A model generated the notes under the pieces. It searched no databases. It was not told the origin of the DNA and saw only the letters and a list, made by a program, of their open reading frames with translations. Positions 22,120 to 32,911 of a stretch of 64,000 bases of DNA are shown piece by piece. The translations under genes and the position numbers were made by a program. Source of the stretch: Pseudophaeomoniella oleicola (taxonomy: Eukaryota; Ascomycota; Eurotiomycetes; Phaeomoniellales; Phaeomoniellaceae); contig QWDQ01000071.1 of assembly GCA_003868215.1 (NCBI GenBank), positions 1 through 64,000 on the forward strand. Reading direction: 5' to 3'. Each line of letters begins with the position of its first letter. The stretch's first letter is position 1.

Positions 22120-22525
22120 TTAATGCAATGAAGCATGAAAAATGAAATGAAATGAAAGTCAACGATTAGTAAGACATATTTATAGAATTTTGAGAATATA
22201 CAATCCCAATTCCAACAAATAAGGAAGAGTCACCTTTCGTTATACACAGTCATGATTACATTGCAAACAATACGTGTGCTCGTGTACTCGTGAGATGCCT
22301 CTCAAGTTCAGCACCGGCACTGAAGGCAACGGCGAGACGGGTGCTGCAGCTAATTACTTAATTAATTACATAAGGAGCCTCGAGCTTAAGGTGGAGACCC
22401 ACTTTCGGCTTAGACCCTGAACAAAGTGAAGCATCTTCATCATTGGCGCAACAGCTTGCAACAAGCTGTCTTTGGGGGAACATCGCATTGTAATCTTGAC
22501 GGACACAAATCGACAATGCACCGAA
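22120..22525. other. Intergenic, dehydrogenase to SAM37
   Basis: This holds the 3' flank of the dehydrogenase and the promoter of SAM37. An in-frame Met at 22472 upstream of SAM37 was not used because the family starts at MVLELHIWGP. Confidence 0.5.
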
Positions 22526-23903
22526 ATGGTCCTTGAGCTCCATATCTGGGGTCCTGCATTTGGACTCCCGTCTATCGACGCACAGTGTCTTGCTGCAGTA
22601 GCGTATCTCACTCAGGCGCTGCCGCAAGGTGAATGGGTGGTGGTCGCAAGCAGTGACCCTGCAATATGCCCGAATAGTACGTGACGGTCTTCTTTCGTAC
22701 CGTCAAAGAAAAAAGGAGCGCTGCTAACAAGAGCGCTATTAGATGAGTTACCGGCGCTGAAAAACGGTTCGACTTGGGTTTCGAAGTTTGGCAATATCGT
22801 TGACTATCTGCGTCAGTATTCGGCCGGCCAGTGGGATTTGGATGAAGAGCTGGACGCGAAACAGCGTGCTGATGTTGTCGCGTGAGTGCTGCAACTCTTC
22901 TGAAAGCTAGCCGATGTTGATAGGCTGCAGATATTCTTCATTCATCGAATCAAGAGGTCAACCTCTCCTTGATTTGTTGCTCTACGTTTCAACGGAGAAC
23001 TACACGACCGCTACACGCCCTGCCCTGGCCGAAATATTAACATGGCCCAGTCAATGGATCACTCCGCCCAATATACGTGCGGTGGCGCGGAAACGCTCCG
23101 ACCACCTGGGACTGTCCTCGCTCGACGTTGATACAGCTGCACATGATGCTACGCCTGGTTCCGCCGGTGTACCAAAAAGTCTGATCATGAAACAGAGGGA
23201 GACACTTAGCTCGGTGTTGGGAAGATCAACTCACCGGAATCAGTTCAGACTTGAGGCGATAACCGAGGAGTTCTACATCCCGCTGGCTAGGTTACTCGAA
23301 AGCAAGAAGCATATTCTCTCCACCAGCAGTCCATGTAGCCTGGACTGTCTGGCTGTAGGCTACTTGGCTTTGATGTTTTACCCTCAGCTCCCACAACAAT
23401 GGACTAAGGCGTTCATGGAAGCCAAGTTCTCAAAGCTGGCTGTTTATACGACGAGAATGGCGCAAGATTTTTACCAACCACCTGTTTCTGTACAGGAGGC
23501 GCTCACCCAGGACGAGGAGACTTCCGATGCAGCCACCTCCAGATCTAAGAGGAAATTACCATGGCAAGCCCCATCGAAACCGTCATTGACAGCGGTCGGT
23601 GGCATGATTGTCAACTCAGTCCTAGACTCAATACCGGGTGTGAGCCAGCTAAGAGCGAATCAACAGCTCCGGGGTGCAGCCGCCGATCCAGAATTGGCAG
23701 GAGAAGAAGGACGGCGGCTGAAAGCGATTGCGCGAGCGAGGACGCGGGAAACATACAGTCAGATCGCAGCAGTTGGCACAGTCCTTGGGCTTTTCGTGTC
23801 CTATCTTTTCTATGAAGGATTGGTAGAATTGCCAGGAAGAGCGTCAGAAGAACCCGAAGACCAACGAGACTTCGGAGAAGCAGGTTCATTCCTGGGTATC
23901 TGA
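22526..23903 (+). CDS. SAM37: SAM complex subunit SAM37/metaxin-like
   Basis: Three exons (22526-22676, 22743-22881 and 22931-23903) give 420 residues. The start LELHIWGPAFGLPSID and the block NELPALKNG...IVDYL are hallmarks of the Tom37/metaxin N-terminal thioredoxin/GST-like domain. A GST-C-like helical region follows. A transmembrane helix near residues 370-392 (IAAVGTVLGLFVSYLFYEGL) precedes a short acidic tail. The protein is the outer-membrane SAM37 subunit of the mitochondrial sorting and assembly machinery. That machinery inserts beta-barrel proteins such as porin and Tom40. Fungal homologues often carry the C-terminal anchor, as here. Confidence 0.9.
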
Positions 23904-25298
23904 AGGAATCATTATATTGTGCTTGTTATTGTACCCTCCCGACTTCTCACAGCTTTCTACAGAGATGTGTCTAATCTAACATGAATGCGACCAAAGTGAA
24001 ACGTGCACGTCTGGATCGGGTGATGAGGGTTTTCATCATAAAATACCGTACCTAGATACCTGTACCTTAAAACCCTGTCACGAGTAATTAGAACCTTACA
24101 GGTAACCTTGGAACATCTTTGGCGCCTTGGCCTTTTGACCTTGCCCAATCACTCACGTGTTCCCTTCTAGCAACAACTTGTACCCGTGGTTGATAAGTGC
24201 TTTTTAAACTAAAACTTCTTTACAGTACCATGGTTTTTAGTTAGGTACCCCCGTCATACCCGGATTCTACGACTAATAATACCGATTGGTGTTCCTGAAT
24301 CAATTTTTGGGTCCCTAAGGTACCTATCTAATTAATTACCATCTGTGAGATACTATACAGCTAAGCCGGCCACCCCAGTTTATGTGATGATCTGAACCAA
24401 TAGTAAAGCCTGTATTTCATTATCAGTCCATTCATTGTCATCCTACGTACTCTGGTCACTTCCTTTAAGTGTTCGGTAAATCTTGTTTGGTAATTTTGGC
24501 TCGTTCTATTGCTCTTTCTTTTCGCCTCCTCGTGCAATCCAATTTTTCCCTTAGTAATACCTTAGGGGTACGGTACTCTATACGTATGCCACCAAGGTCC
24601 TCATTTTCTCTTGTTTCCTTTGCGAGAGTCCAGCGCTTTTGCTCACTCTCGATTATCCCCCTCTTCGTCATTCCCCCCCCGAGATTTGGACCAATGGCAT
24701 TTCTGGATTTTTTATCTTTTTTCTTTTCCAAACCCAATGCAACCACCGCACCAGTACCACAGTTCGTCATATCCACTGACTGGACTCGGTCTCTTTCTAC
24801 CATCTTCTCACTTGTCTATGCTCAATATCTCTGTTTCTCTCTTTTTGAAAGGAATTGATCAATAGACTGGACTGTCCCGTGGGAGATATAATTCGATTGT
24901 AAATATCTCAGAATGAGCAGATGACAGCGAGCAGCTGGGAGTACTGCCGGCACTTCTCGTGGTGGATTCACTCGGCGGAATTGTCGTGCGACCAAGGTCC
25001 CCAATTGAGATTTTCATGAGCAACATCCATTGGAATCGTTTACTCATATATATTTTGTCTTTTCTCGAACGTCCTCCCATTCCCAAGCAGAAGCAGTGCT
25101 AGCTTAGCGTCGCCGTGAACCCTCAAACCGGTTTCTGGGACACCTCTCACCTCCTCCGTCAAAGACAAACCTCTTTCAGTGTGGCAAGCGAGGATAGAGA
25201 CGGCGAATTGCACATCAACCGGAGACCACCTGCTTTCGCCAGTTGAGATCTCTTCCTTGCACGAGGTCCGTGTGTCAACCATATTCGACACCACAACC
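23904..25298. promoter_or_regulatory. Long upstream region of the ZIP transporter gene
   Basis: About 1.4 kb without a convincing gene. The first half is AT-rich with scattered GGTACC/ACCTT motifs. The part from 24440 to 24850 is strongly pyrimidine-rich on the plus strand, which is common in fungal promoters and leaders. I looked for a palindromic zinc-response element (ACCTTNAAGGT) and found only half-like matches, for example near 24064. Confidence 0.45.
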
Positions 25299-26402
25299 AT
25301 GGATGCCGCCATATTAGCTCGGGATTTGGCCTCGCACCCGAACATTGTCACCATCACGTGTGATAGCGGCAACGACTATGACGGACGAATAGGCGTGCGG
25401 ATAGCATCAATTTTTGTTATTTTAGTTGGTTCAGCGCTTGGGGCCATTTTTCCAGTATACGCGAACCGTCATAAGGGCTTGAAAGTGCCAGAATGGACCT
25501 TTTTTATTGCCAAATACTTCGGTTCAGGCGTCATAGTGGCCACCGCATTTATTCATCTTCTGGCTCCCGCAAATGACGCCTTAACGAGTCCTTGTTTGAG
25601 TGGACCCATAACGGAATACAGCTGGGTGGAGGGTATCGCCTTGATGACAATATTCAGCCTTTTCTTTGTCGAGTTGATGGTCATGCGTTATGCACGGTTC
25701 GACGCCCATTCTCACGATGACGACGGCGACCACCACCACGACCTTGAATCTCAGAACAACAAGCTGGAGAGTAGCGATGAGCAGCCTTTACCTGAACTTA
25801 TTGAGCCGCGCACCTCTCGAAGCATCCATGCTCGCGGTGAAGACCACCTGGGTCATCAGCGAAACCATATTGACAATGAAGACGTTAAGTCTCCGGTTTC
25901 TTCCGAAGATTTTGCAGCCCAGATGACTGCAATATTCATCCTCGAATTCGGCATCATTTTCCACTCCATATTCATCGGCCTGACCTTAGCCGTCTCGGGA
26001 TCTGAGTTCAACACCCTCTTCGTCGTCCTAGTGTTCCACCAGACTTTCGAAGGTCTCGGTCTCGGATCACGTCTAGCAGTAACCCCATGGCCGAGACGCA
26101 AGCAAATGACCCCGTATATCCTCGGCGTTATGTACGCATTGTCGACGCCCATCGCCATCGCTGTTGGCCTCGGCGTGCGCAACTCCTATCCCCCAAACAG
26201 CAACACCACCCTCATCGTCAATGGCGTTTTTGATAGCATTAGTGCTGGCATCCTGATATATACCGGTCTGGTGGAGCTGATGGCCCACGAATTCATGTTT
26301 AGCAACGTTATGAGGAAAGCACCTATGAAGACGGTGCTGAGCGCGTTTACTCTTTTGTGCTTAGGCGCTGCATTGATGGCGTTGCTTGGAAAATGGGCTT
26401 GA
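25299..26402 (+). CDS. ZIP-family zinc/iron transporter (ZRT1/ZRT2-like)
   Basis: A single exon encodes 367 residues. The start at 25299 was chosen over an upstream in-frame Met because membrane helix 1 begins about 32 residues later, as is usual. Eight transmembrane helices are visible. A long His/Asp-rich cytosolic loop (HSHDDDGDHHH, 137-147) lies between helices 3 and 4. The ZIP signature is in helix 4 (FHSIFIGLTLAV, 221-232), and helix 5 carries HQTFEGLGLGSRL. The conserved His and Glu residues form the metal path. The protein imports Zn2+ (possibly Fe2+) across the plasma membrane. High- or low-affinity type cannot be told from sequence. Confidence 0.95.
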   Translation: MDAAILARDLASHPNIVTITCDSGNDYDGRIGVRIASIFVILVGSALGAIFPVYANRHKGLKVPEWTFFIAKYFGSGVIVATAFIHLLAPANDALTSPCLSGPITEYSWVEGIALMTIFSLFFVELMVMRYARFDAHSHDDDGDHHHDLESQNNKLESSDEQPLPELIEPRTSRSIHARGEDHLGHQRNHIDNEDVKSPVSSEDFAAQMTAIFILEFGIIFHSIFIGLTLAVSGSEFNTLFVVLVFHQTFEGLGLGSRLAVTPWPRRKQMTPYILGVMYALSTPIAIAVGLGVRNSYPPNSNTTLIVNGVFDSISAGILIYTGLVELMAHEFMFSNVMRKAPMKTVLSAFTLLCLGAALMALLGKWA

Positions 26403-27078
26403 TGAGCGTTTCAATTTTGTTCTTTTGTTGTTCTAGGTTGATGTGATTGTCTTGTTACTTTCGGCGTCGGCGCGGTCAAAGGTAGCGAACCTGGAGAATC
26501 ACGATACAGCTTTCCAGCATATTTTCTGACATGCCGAGATTTGTAGATAATTGCAGCTGAACAGCGTTACTGCTAAAACATCTCATCGATTCGATACCCT
26601 CAAGCACATGGTGCCTCACACTCTAAGACACTGATGAGTTTGCCTTACTCTTCATTGTCCCCTTGTAGGGTCCAAGGTTGTTCCAGGTCCGTGGAAAGTC
26701 GACAAGCACGTACCACGCCAAGCAAAGAGGTCGTGATAACCCGCTTGCGGATCTTCTTTATTCCGGCACCTTTTATCTCTTCGCGGCAAATCCCATGTCA
26801 ACAAAGCGCTCAGGGGACGTTGAAGAATTCACTGCATCAATAGTCGCGCCATTGACCAATCTCTGTAAGCTGAAAATGTCATCTTCAGACGACATTCAAC
26901 GTTGTAAAGCTGGTATCTCTTTGTTTGCCCATGATCGCAAACGGGTTTCCTTTGTATTTCCTATTGTTCGTTATGGGCTCTCCAAATACTACCTGATATT
27001 CCTCTGGCTCCTCTTTGGACCATTGCTTCCTTCTTCCTGCTTCCTATTACATCAACTTGCACACTCAATCCTAAAATC
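26403..27078. other. Intergenic, ZIP gene to orphan 810-residue gene
   Basis: No convincing gene. A 179-codon plus-strand frame begins here (26678) and overlaps the next gene in another frame. Its composition does not look like a real protein. Confidence 0.5.
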
Positions 27079-29511
27079 ATGGCCGTCACACGCAGAAGTC
27101 CCAAGCTGGAAAAAAGAGTCAGTGGCCATAGCGAGAAGCGGGCCACTACACCGAAGGCGCCAGGGAGTGCTGGTAAATCTAGAGCTCGTCGTCCTCAGAG
27201 GCCTGGAAGAACCCTAGGTCGTGGGCCTGGTGGGCTTCCAACGCCGTCAACAGACGATGAGTATAGCGTCAAGGAAGATTTCAGGAACGAAGCATACTCA
27301 ACGCATTCATTTACACCATCACCATCAGTTGAAATGACTAGCCCGCGGACTACACGAAGGCTATCTGGATCACCTCTTACACAGACTGCCGTGGCACATC
27401 TGTCTCATACAACTCCGGAAACAATTGAAGAGGTCGAGAGACATGGCAATACGGCTACGGATGCACCTCGGATGGCAGAGCCACGGCCTGTTTCCGAGAT
27501 CGATGTTAGCACAGAAGATGACCCTATCTCTCACCCACAGATTCAACGGACCTTGGACTTCCGACGAAGCCAGCACACCTATCCTCGATTCATATACCTG
27601 GAACGCCTCCTTGCCAAGGTGGATCGCCTTGACAGAGTCAACCGAACGGCTACTAACTCTCTCGGATATCATGAGTCTGACGTGATCCGCGTTCAGACTC
27701 AGGCCAAAAGCCTAGCCGGAACCTTCAAGAAAGATCTGGAATCACTCATCACTGGCAGTGGTCCGACACCGCGTTCCAGTGAGAAACACTTTCAAGACAT
27801 TCTCAATTCTGGGTTACTTGATGAGTGGTGGGATTCGGTGATGGTTTTCCTATACAACGGGCACAGATACATCACGTACTTGAGAAGCATTGGTGCAAAT
27901 GCTCCGCAACTCTTGTGGCTTCAAGCTGTTGAGGTCGTCCGCACCAAGTATCGCGTGCACGGTTTGCAGGACTCATTGCTCGAATTGCCCAAGGGACCAG
28001 GCGAGTTCCTCAAAGGTGTGAAAGTACTCAAGTTCATCTCCAAGCCACCGCTCTGGTTTGACTTTAACAGAGAATGCAGAAACCGGTTCTCTGCACGCGA
28101 CGGTGCTGTCGGCAAAGCGGAGTTGGATCGTCACGTCCGATATCTTACGAGCACGATGGACGATCTTGAAACCGATCCAGCGCATGACCTTGAAATGGCC
28201 TGTACCATTCTCATTGATCTTAAGGCCATCCGCAATCATCGGCATAAGCTGCAAATCCCCGCATCTCAGGTATACGAGTCGTTGTTGATGATATACAAGG
28301 AGTGGATGAATGCCAAGAGACCCAAATTCGTTTCGCTTGTCTCTGAAATCAACAATGCCCTTGACGTGCTGGATTATGATGACGGCACGCTTGAGGTAAT
28401 TGAGCAAACATTTGAGAGGGTTTCTCTCCATGCAAGACGTCTAACTTATCTTTCAATCATGAGTAGTACCGAAGCAAGTGGGTTCAAGGAGCGAATCCGA
28501 GCACGATTGGATGATTTCCGAGAGAAGCGCTATTCAAATGGTCCCGAAGTTGCTCAACTATGGTACATGATCTGGAAATCGGTTGAGAAGCTTCATGAGA
28601 GAGTCTTTCATGGAGATTTCTTCCAGGAACTTGATCGTCCATCACTTCACAAATCGCGGGACATACGCTTCATGCTTGCAGAACATGGGAGTTTTGCCGC
28701 CATTCACGAATCCTATATCTACTCCCGCCGCCTCATACATTTAGTAGTTGCAAAATACTGCGATGCAATCTATGCGGAATCGATGTCAGCTCGTGCGGAC
28801 ACAGAACAGTTTCTGAAACCAGGATTCATCCATGAATGGCGAACCTGGGTTTCAGACCCCGACCCTGGGCCAACAGAGGATGCATTTCATTCCGACTTGC
28901 ACGCTACGGTGCTGCGGTTCCTTTACCTTTGCCGTAACATCGGACTCGACTTTAGCGCTAGACATTACCGTAAAGCGATGGAGCTCCAGGAATCATCGCC
29001 GTTCACGACTTCAACCCCACTGGTTTCACCCAAGATCCCACGCACTCCACCATATATACGAGTTATCCCCTGCGGTGGAGCGTATTTACTTCCCGAGACT
29101 TCTGCGATTGCAGATGCACATAGTGAGCGGATACACAGGGCACTCACCGAACCCGGCGTGGAGGAGTCAACAGAGCCTTACCTCGTGGACTTTCGCGTCC
29201 CACCGGTGTTCACACTTCCAGGAGTAAAGTTCCGGGAGTATATGTTCCAGGACCCGAATGGGTTTCTCAACTACCGAGATCCCACACCAGGTCCGCCACT
29301 CCGGTTTCCAGTGATACCTGGAGAAGAGCAGGCCACGCGCACACCGGAAAGACATTCGGAGGAGAAGAAGAGGGTAAGTTCTCAGGCTTTTCGGCCAATG
29401 GCGCTAAGTGCAGAGTCTCAGGCGGAATACACGCGCAACGCTCTGACGAAGCTGTCCAGTAGGCTCCAGGAGACAGAAATGAGGAAGGGTTCAAAGAGCG
29501 GCAGTCAATGA
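27079..29511 (+). CDS. Large protein of unknown function (810 residues)
   Basis: I do not recognise this protein. A single uninterrupted frame encodes 810 residues. Residues 1-55 are basic and Arg/Lys/Pro-rich, so nuclear targeting is possible. Residues 55-170 are Ser/Thr/Pro-rich and likely disordered. Residues 175-670 are a long, mostly helical region rich in charged and aromatic residues, with WW, WFDF and YxxxLR patches. The tail is Pro-rich and then basic. There is no signal peptide, transmembrane helix, zinc motif or nucleotide-binding motif. The length of the open frame and its amino-acid composition argue strongly that it is real. It lies in the same orientation as its neighbours, and context gives no function. 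Confidence 0.85.
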   Translation: MAVTRRSPKLEKRVSGHSEKRATTPKAPGSAGKSRARRPQRPGRTLGRGPGGLPTPSTDDEYSVKEDFRNEAYSTHSFTPSPSVEMTSPRTTRRLSGSPLTQTAVAHLSHTTPETIEEVERHGNTATDAPRMAEPRPVSEIDVSTEDDPISHPQIQRTLDFRRSQHTYPRFIYLERLLAKVDRLDRVNRTATNSLGYHESDVIRVQTQAKSLAGTFKKDLESLITGSGPTPRSSEKHFQDILNSGLLDEWWDSVMVFLYNGHRYITYLRSIGANAPQLLWLQAVEVVRTKYRVHGLQDSLLELPKGPGEFLKGVKVLKFISKPPLWFDFNRECRNRFSARDGAVGKAELDRHVRYLTSTMDDLETDPAHDLEMACTILIDLKAIRNHRHKLQIPASQVYESLLMIYKEWMNAKRPKFVSLVSEINNALDVLDYDDGTLEVIEQTFERVSLHARRLTYLSIMSSTEASGFKERIRARLDDFREKRYSNGPEVAQLWYMIWKSVEKLHERVFHGDFFQELDRPSLHKSRDIRFMLAEHGSFAAIHESYIYSRRLIHLVVAKYCDAIYAESMSARADTEQFLKPGFIHEWRTWVSDPDPGPTEDAFHSDLHATVLRFLYLCRNIGLDFSARHYRKAMELQESSPFTTSTPLVSPKIPRTPPYIRVIPCGGAYLLPETSAIADAHSERIHRALTEPGVEESTEPYLVDFRVPPVFTLPGVKFREYMFQDPNGFLNYRDPTPGPPLRFPVIPGEEQATRTPERHSEEKKRVSSQAFRPMALSAESQAEYTRNALTKLSSRLQETEMRKGSKSGSQ

Positions 29512-30168
29512 GCAGGTAATACCAGAATTGCGAGGTGATAACGGTGAGAGCAGGATTTGCCATCAAAAAACAAGAGTTCATTTGTTTCGGTTTCCTTTGT
29601 CACAGGAGAAAGGCCAGGGCACCGTGTGGTTTACATTAGGTTGTCACATGGATTGTATTTCAAGATCCATTGATTGATATTAATATTCATCTGTTGGTGC
29701 TAGTTCCTTTCGTGATTTTCATAGCAGCCAGTTAGCCTTCCCTTCTCCCAGCTAGCAAGACCTGCTTCTTTTATGATTGGTTGTAAATCTCAGTATCCTT
29801 GTAATGCACACCTACAACTACGACGGGAAGGAGATTTACGTCGTATACCAGCCTGATTACCAAACAGGGCAACCGTTGATGTTGTCTTGTGGAGCTTGCC
29901 GGAAACGGAATTCATTACCTCCGTCCCCGAATCCCGGTCTTCGTATCACGTATCACGACGTTCGGTGGCCCCCAAACAGTTGTCGAAATGTAAGACAGGT
30001 AAGTTAGCTTGCTTATGGAATCAATCTGCCTCACCGGATTTTGTTCTTCTTTGCTACTGAAATCCGTCGTCGATTGTTCTTGCTCGCTTTCCCGGACTCG
30101 GTCCTAAGTGACCGAAGCACATACCCGAAGTGCATGGCTTCTCATTGGCTTGTTTTGTAATCCCAACC
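29512..30168. other. Intergenic upstream of the transcription factor
   Basis: This is the promoter of the Zn2Cys6 gene and the 3' flank of the orphan gene. No gene is seen; a 76-codon frame at 29777 has no recognisable content. Confidence 0.5.
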
Positions 30169-32238
30169 ATGGCAAGCAACGCCACCAGCGCTTCAGCAGC
30201 ATACGGAAAGGCTTGTGTTAACTGTGCCCGAGCCAAATGTAAATGCATTTTCCGTGATAACGGAGGATCCTGTGAAAGGTGAGTTGATCCGCCGGGTTAC
30301 GTCGTCAACCTAAAAGTAACCTCGGAGAAGCTTGGTCATTCTAACAAGGAACAGATGTCACCGGTTGAACAAGGAATGTCAACGTCCGGCTACAATTCGG
30401 AAACGAAGGAACCCCGGGACTGCCGCTTCGAAGACTGCTCAGCTAGAGCAGAAGCTCGATACATTAGTATCGCTGCTCAAGTCAACAGGACAAGCACAAG
30501 CGCTCCCGGAACCGCTTAGCGCTGCGTTGTCTGATATGGAACCTGGTGGCACATCTGAACAATCACCTACTCCTGCATATAGAGAATCGACTGAAGGTTT
30601 GCCTCCTCATACAACCACGTTTCTGTCCACGAATGGCTCTTCTACATCAGAACCATTGCTGGCTGACGTGGTTACTCCAAATCTCACTACAACCGAGGAG
30701 CAGGAGATCTTGAATGCGTTTTGCACAGAGCACCTGAAGCTCTTTCCGTTTATCCATATCCCCGCCACTACCTCTGCACAACGTTTGAAACAGGAATCTC
30801 CGCTTCTATGGAGGGGCATTGTAGCTATTCACATCAGGTCTACCGCTCAAAGATATGCCTTATTTACCAGCATCCGAGAAATAGTAGCAAAGAAGATGCT
30901 TTTCGAGTATCAGAAGTCCTTCGATGTCCTTCAAGGAATTTTACTATATTTGAGCTGGTTAGGATAATTTTGTCTATCGGGTTTGCTCTTTACTGATCGT
31001 TACTAGGATCGCTTTTCAAAGTCAGCCACCGAAATCTTCGCTGATGGTGATGGCACAGTTAGCCAGAGCGCTGATATATGATCTCGGTCTCAATATGCCA
31101 GCGCCGAAGGACCCGAATCACACCATCTACAGTTGTAATGTAGTACGCCATCTTCAACAACTCAAGCCTTCCGTGTCAACGGCTCGAACTATGAACGAAA
31201 GAAGGGCTGTGCTCGGATGTTTCCTTCTTGACTCTTCGTAAGCCGACCTACGTATTTCAAGGCATGATAAGCACCCTCGAACTGACCTTGTCCAGAATAG
31301 CACAGTTCCTTGGAAAAATGGACACTCTCCGGTGGACACCTCACATGACGGAATGTCTCAACATTCTGTCCGAAAGCACCGAAACACCAAATGATGCGGT
31401 ACTTGTTCAACTTGTACGTACGCGGTTATTTGTAGACAAAATACCACAGGGACCTTGGAACGATACTGAGAGCAACCTACCTGATACGGATGCTACTCGA
31501 GCCCCATGGTCCTTTTATCTCGGGGCACTACGCTCGCAGTTGACGGACTTGAAAGGAAGTACACCACCTAGCTTATTTCGGAACGGTAAGCAATCAAAGG
31601 GCATTCCAGTACGCTGCTGTGGTGCTAATGTTGCCGTAGAGGCCATCCGCCTTCATTTCCACGATGCTGAGGTCAGTCTCTACGAAACTTCTCTTCTGAA
31701 ATCCCACGCCGGTGGTAGAGACGTGGACATCAATAGAATTGATAATCTCTACGCTTGCCTGGATGCTGTCAAGAAATACCATGAACTGCTACTCACATTC
31801 CCACCTGCAATGTACCACTCGTTTCCTCTCCCCATTCTTATCCAGAGCTCACATTGTCTTGTCACCGCATTCCGCCTCTCGGTCTTTGATTACCCAGGTT
31901 GGGATAAATCTATCGTCCGCAGTATAATTGACGTACTGTCTATTGTCAATCAGTTTGTCGACAAACTGCAGCGAGTATCTGGAGAAGTAGGCCTGAATAG
32001 CGAGGGAACCGATGGCGACCCCTTCAGCAAACAAGCCGAGTTGGTGCGCGCGTTGACAGCCATATGGGAACCCAGACTGGCAGAAAATCCAAACTCTGCC
32101 CCCGATACAATGGGAGAACCTTCTTCTCAACTTCCTCAACAGAGCGTGGACCCGCAACATTTTGACGGCTTTCTCTCATGGTCTGACAGCGTATGGTTGA
32201 CAGACGTTTTTGGGTCATCTGCAGATTATTACTGTTGA
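30169..32238 (+). CDS. Zn2Cys6 fungal transcription factor
   Basis: Five exons give 610 residues: 30169-30278, 30355-30957, 31007-31237, 31296-31585 and 31640-32238. The binuclear zinc cluster uses C16, C19, C26, C35, C38 and C45 and is split by intron 1. A basic linker and short dimerisation helix (about 60-80) follow. The middle region contains ERRAVLGCFLL...MDTLRWTP, a stretch typical of a fungal-specific regulator middle homology region. The last intron is 54 bases, a multiple of three with no stop, so it could be read through. The protein should bind DNA as a dimer in the nucleus. It lies 674 bases upstream of the DHA2 pump, in the same direction, and is a likely candidate for its regulator. 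Confidence 0.9.
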
Positions 32239-32911
32239 ATTTTTATTACTGCCGCCTGGATCGATAGATGGGCGATAACCTAGCATAACAGCCTTCAATC
32301 CGATATTGGTCGAAGATGATTTTGGATCCAGATAACACAGTTTCTCTTCATTGAAGGATTGGTGTCAAATCCATTGCGCTAAGTCGAAATGCGCCTAGGA
32401 CGCCTGAAGCCTGCTTACGCCCTTTAATTGAGGTAGATGGATACCTGGGAATTCAGCATATTTCCGGTCATCCGTCGGGATTCGGGGCCGGAGACCAATA
32501 CCGACACCGTATAACAAACGACAACAACAACAAAAGGGGAATCTATATATACATAGGTACATATGCAAGAGTAGGCACCAGGATAGATGAAAAGGCAGTG
32601 GAAACTATCCTCTGGAAATCCAACAGGACGAGAATAAGATATACATGTTATAACGTCTGCTGAAGCACTTGTTAACACAAGACTGTCATTACCTGTACTA
32701 CTACGAAACCAGTATACAGCAACATCCATTCTCAAACATATCAGTCTCGCATGACCCGTTCGTTGCCTTGAAAATTCCATTTGAATTCCACATACATCAT
32801 AACCAAGGCCAAGCCGACTAACTGCTTTATACACGACGACAACGACGACCATCTATTTCTTAGGAACCTCCCCAAAACAACTCCCCCCCAAAAAAAACCC
32901 CCCAAAAGAAG
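32239..32911. promoter_or_regulatory. Upstream region of the DHA2 transporter gene
   Basis: This lies between the transcription factor and the pump. It has a C/A-rich leader just before the start codon (32870-32911, runs of C and A). A CGG half-site occurs near 32463-32490, but no paired CGG palindrome stands out. A 142-codon antisense frame here has low-complexity content and is not taken as a gene. Confidence 0.4.

Noticed and set aside
23904-25298. Zinc-response element upstream of the ZIP gene
   Set aside because: Only half-matches to ACCTTNAAGGT were seen by eye, not enough to call a site.
26678-27217. 179-codon plus-strand frame before the orphan gene
   Set aside because: It overlaps the start of the 810-residue frame and has no protein-like pattern.
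32424-32852. 142-codon minus-strand frame
   Set aside because: Valine-run low complexity from an ACAACGACG-rich promoter; no homology pattern.
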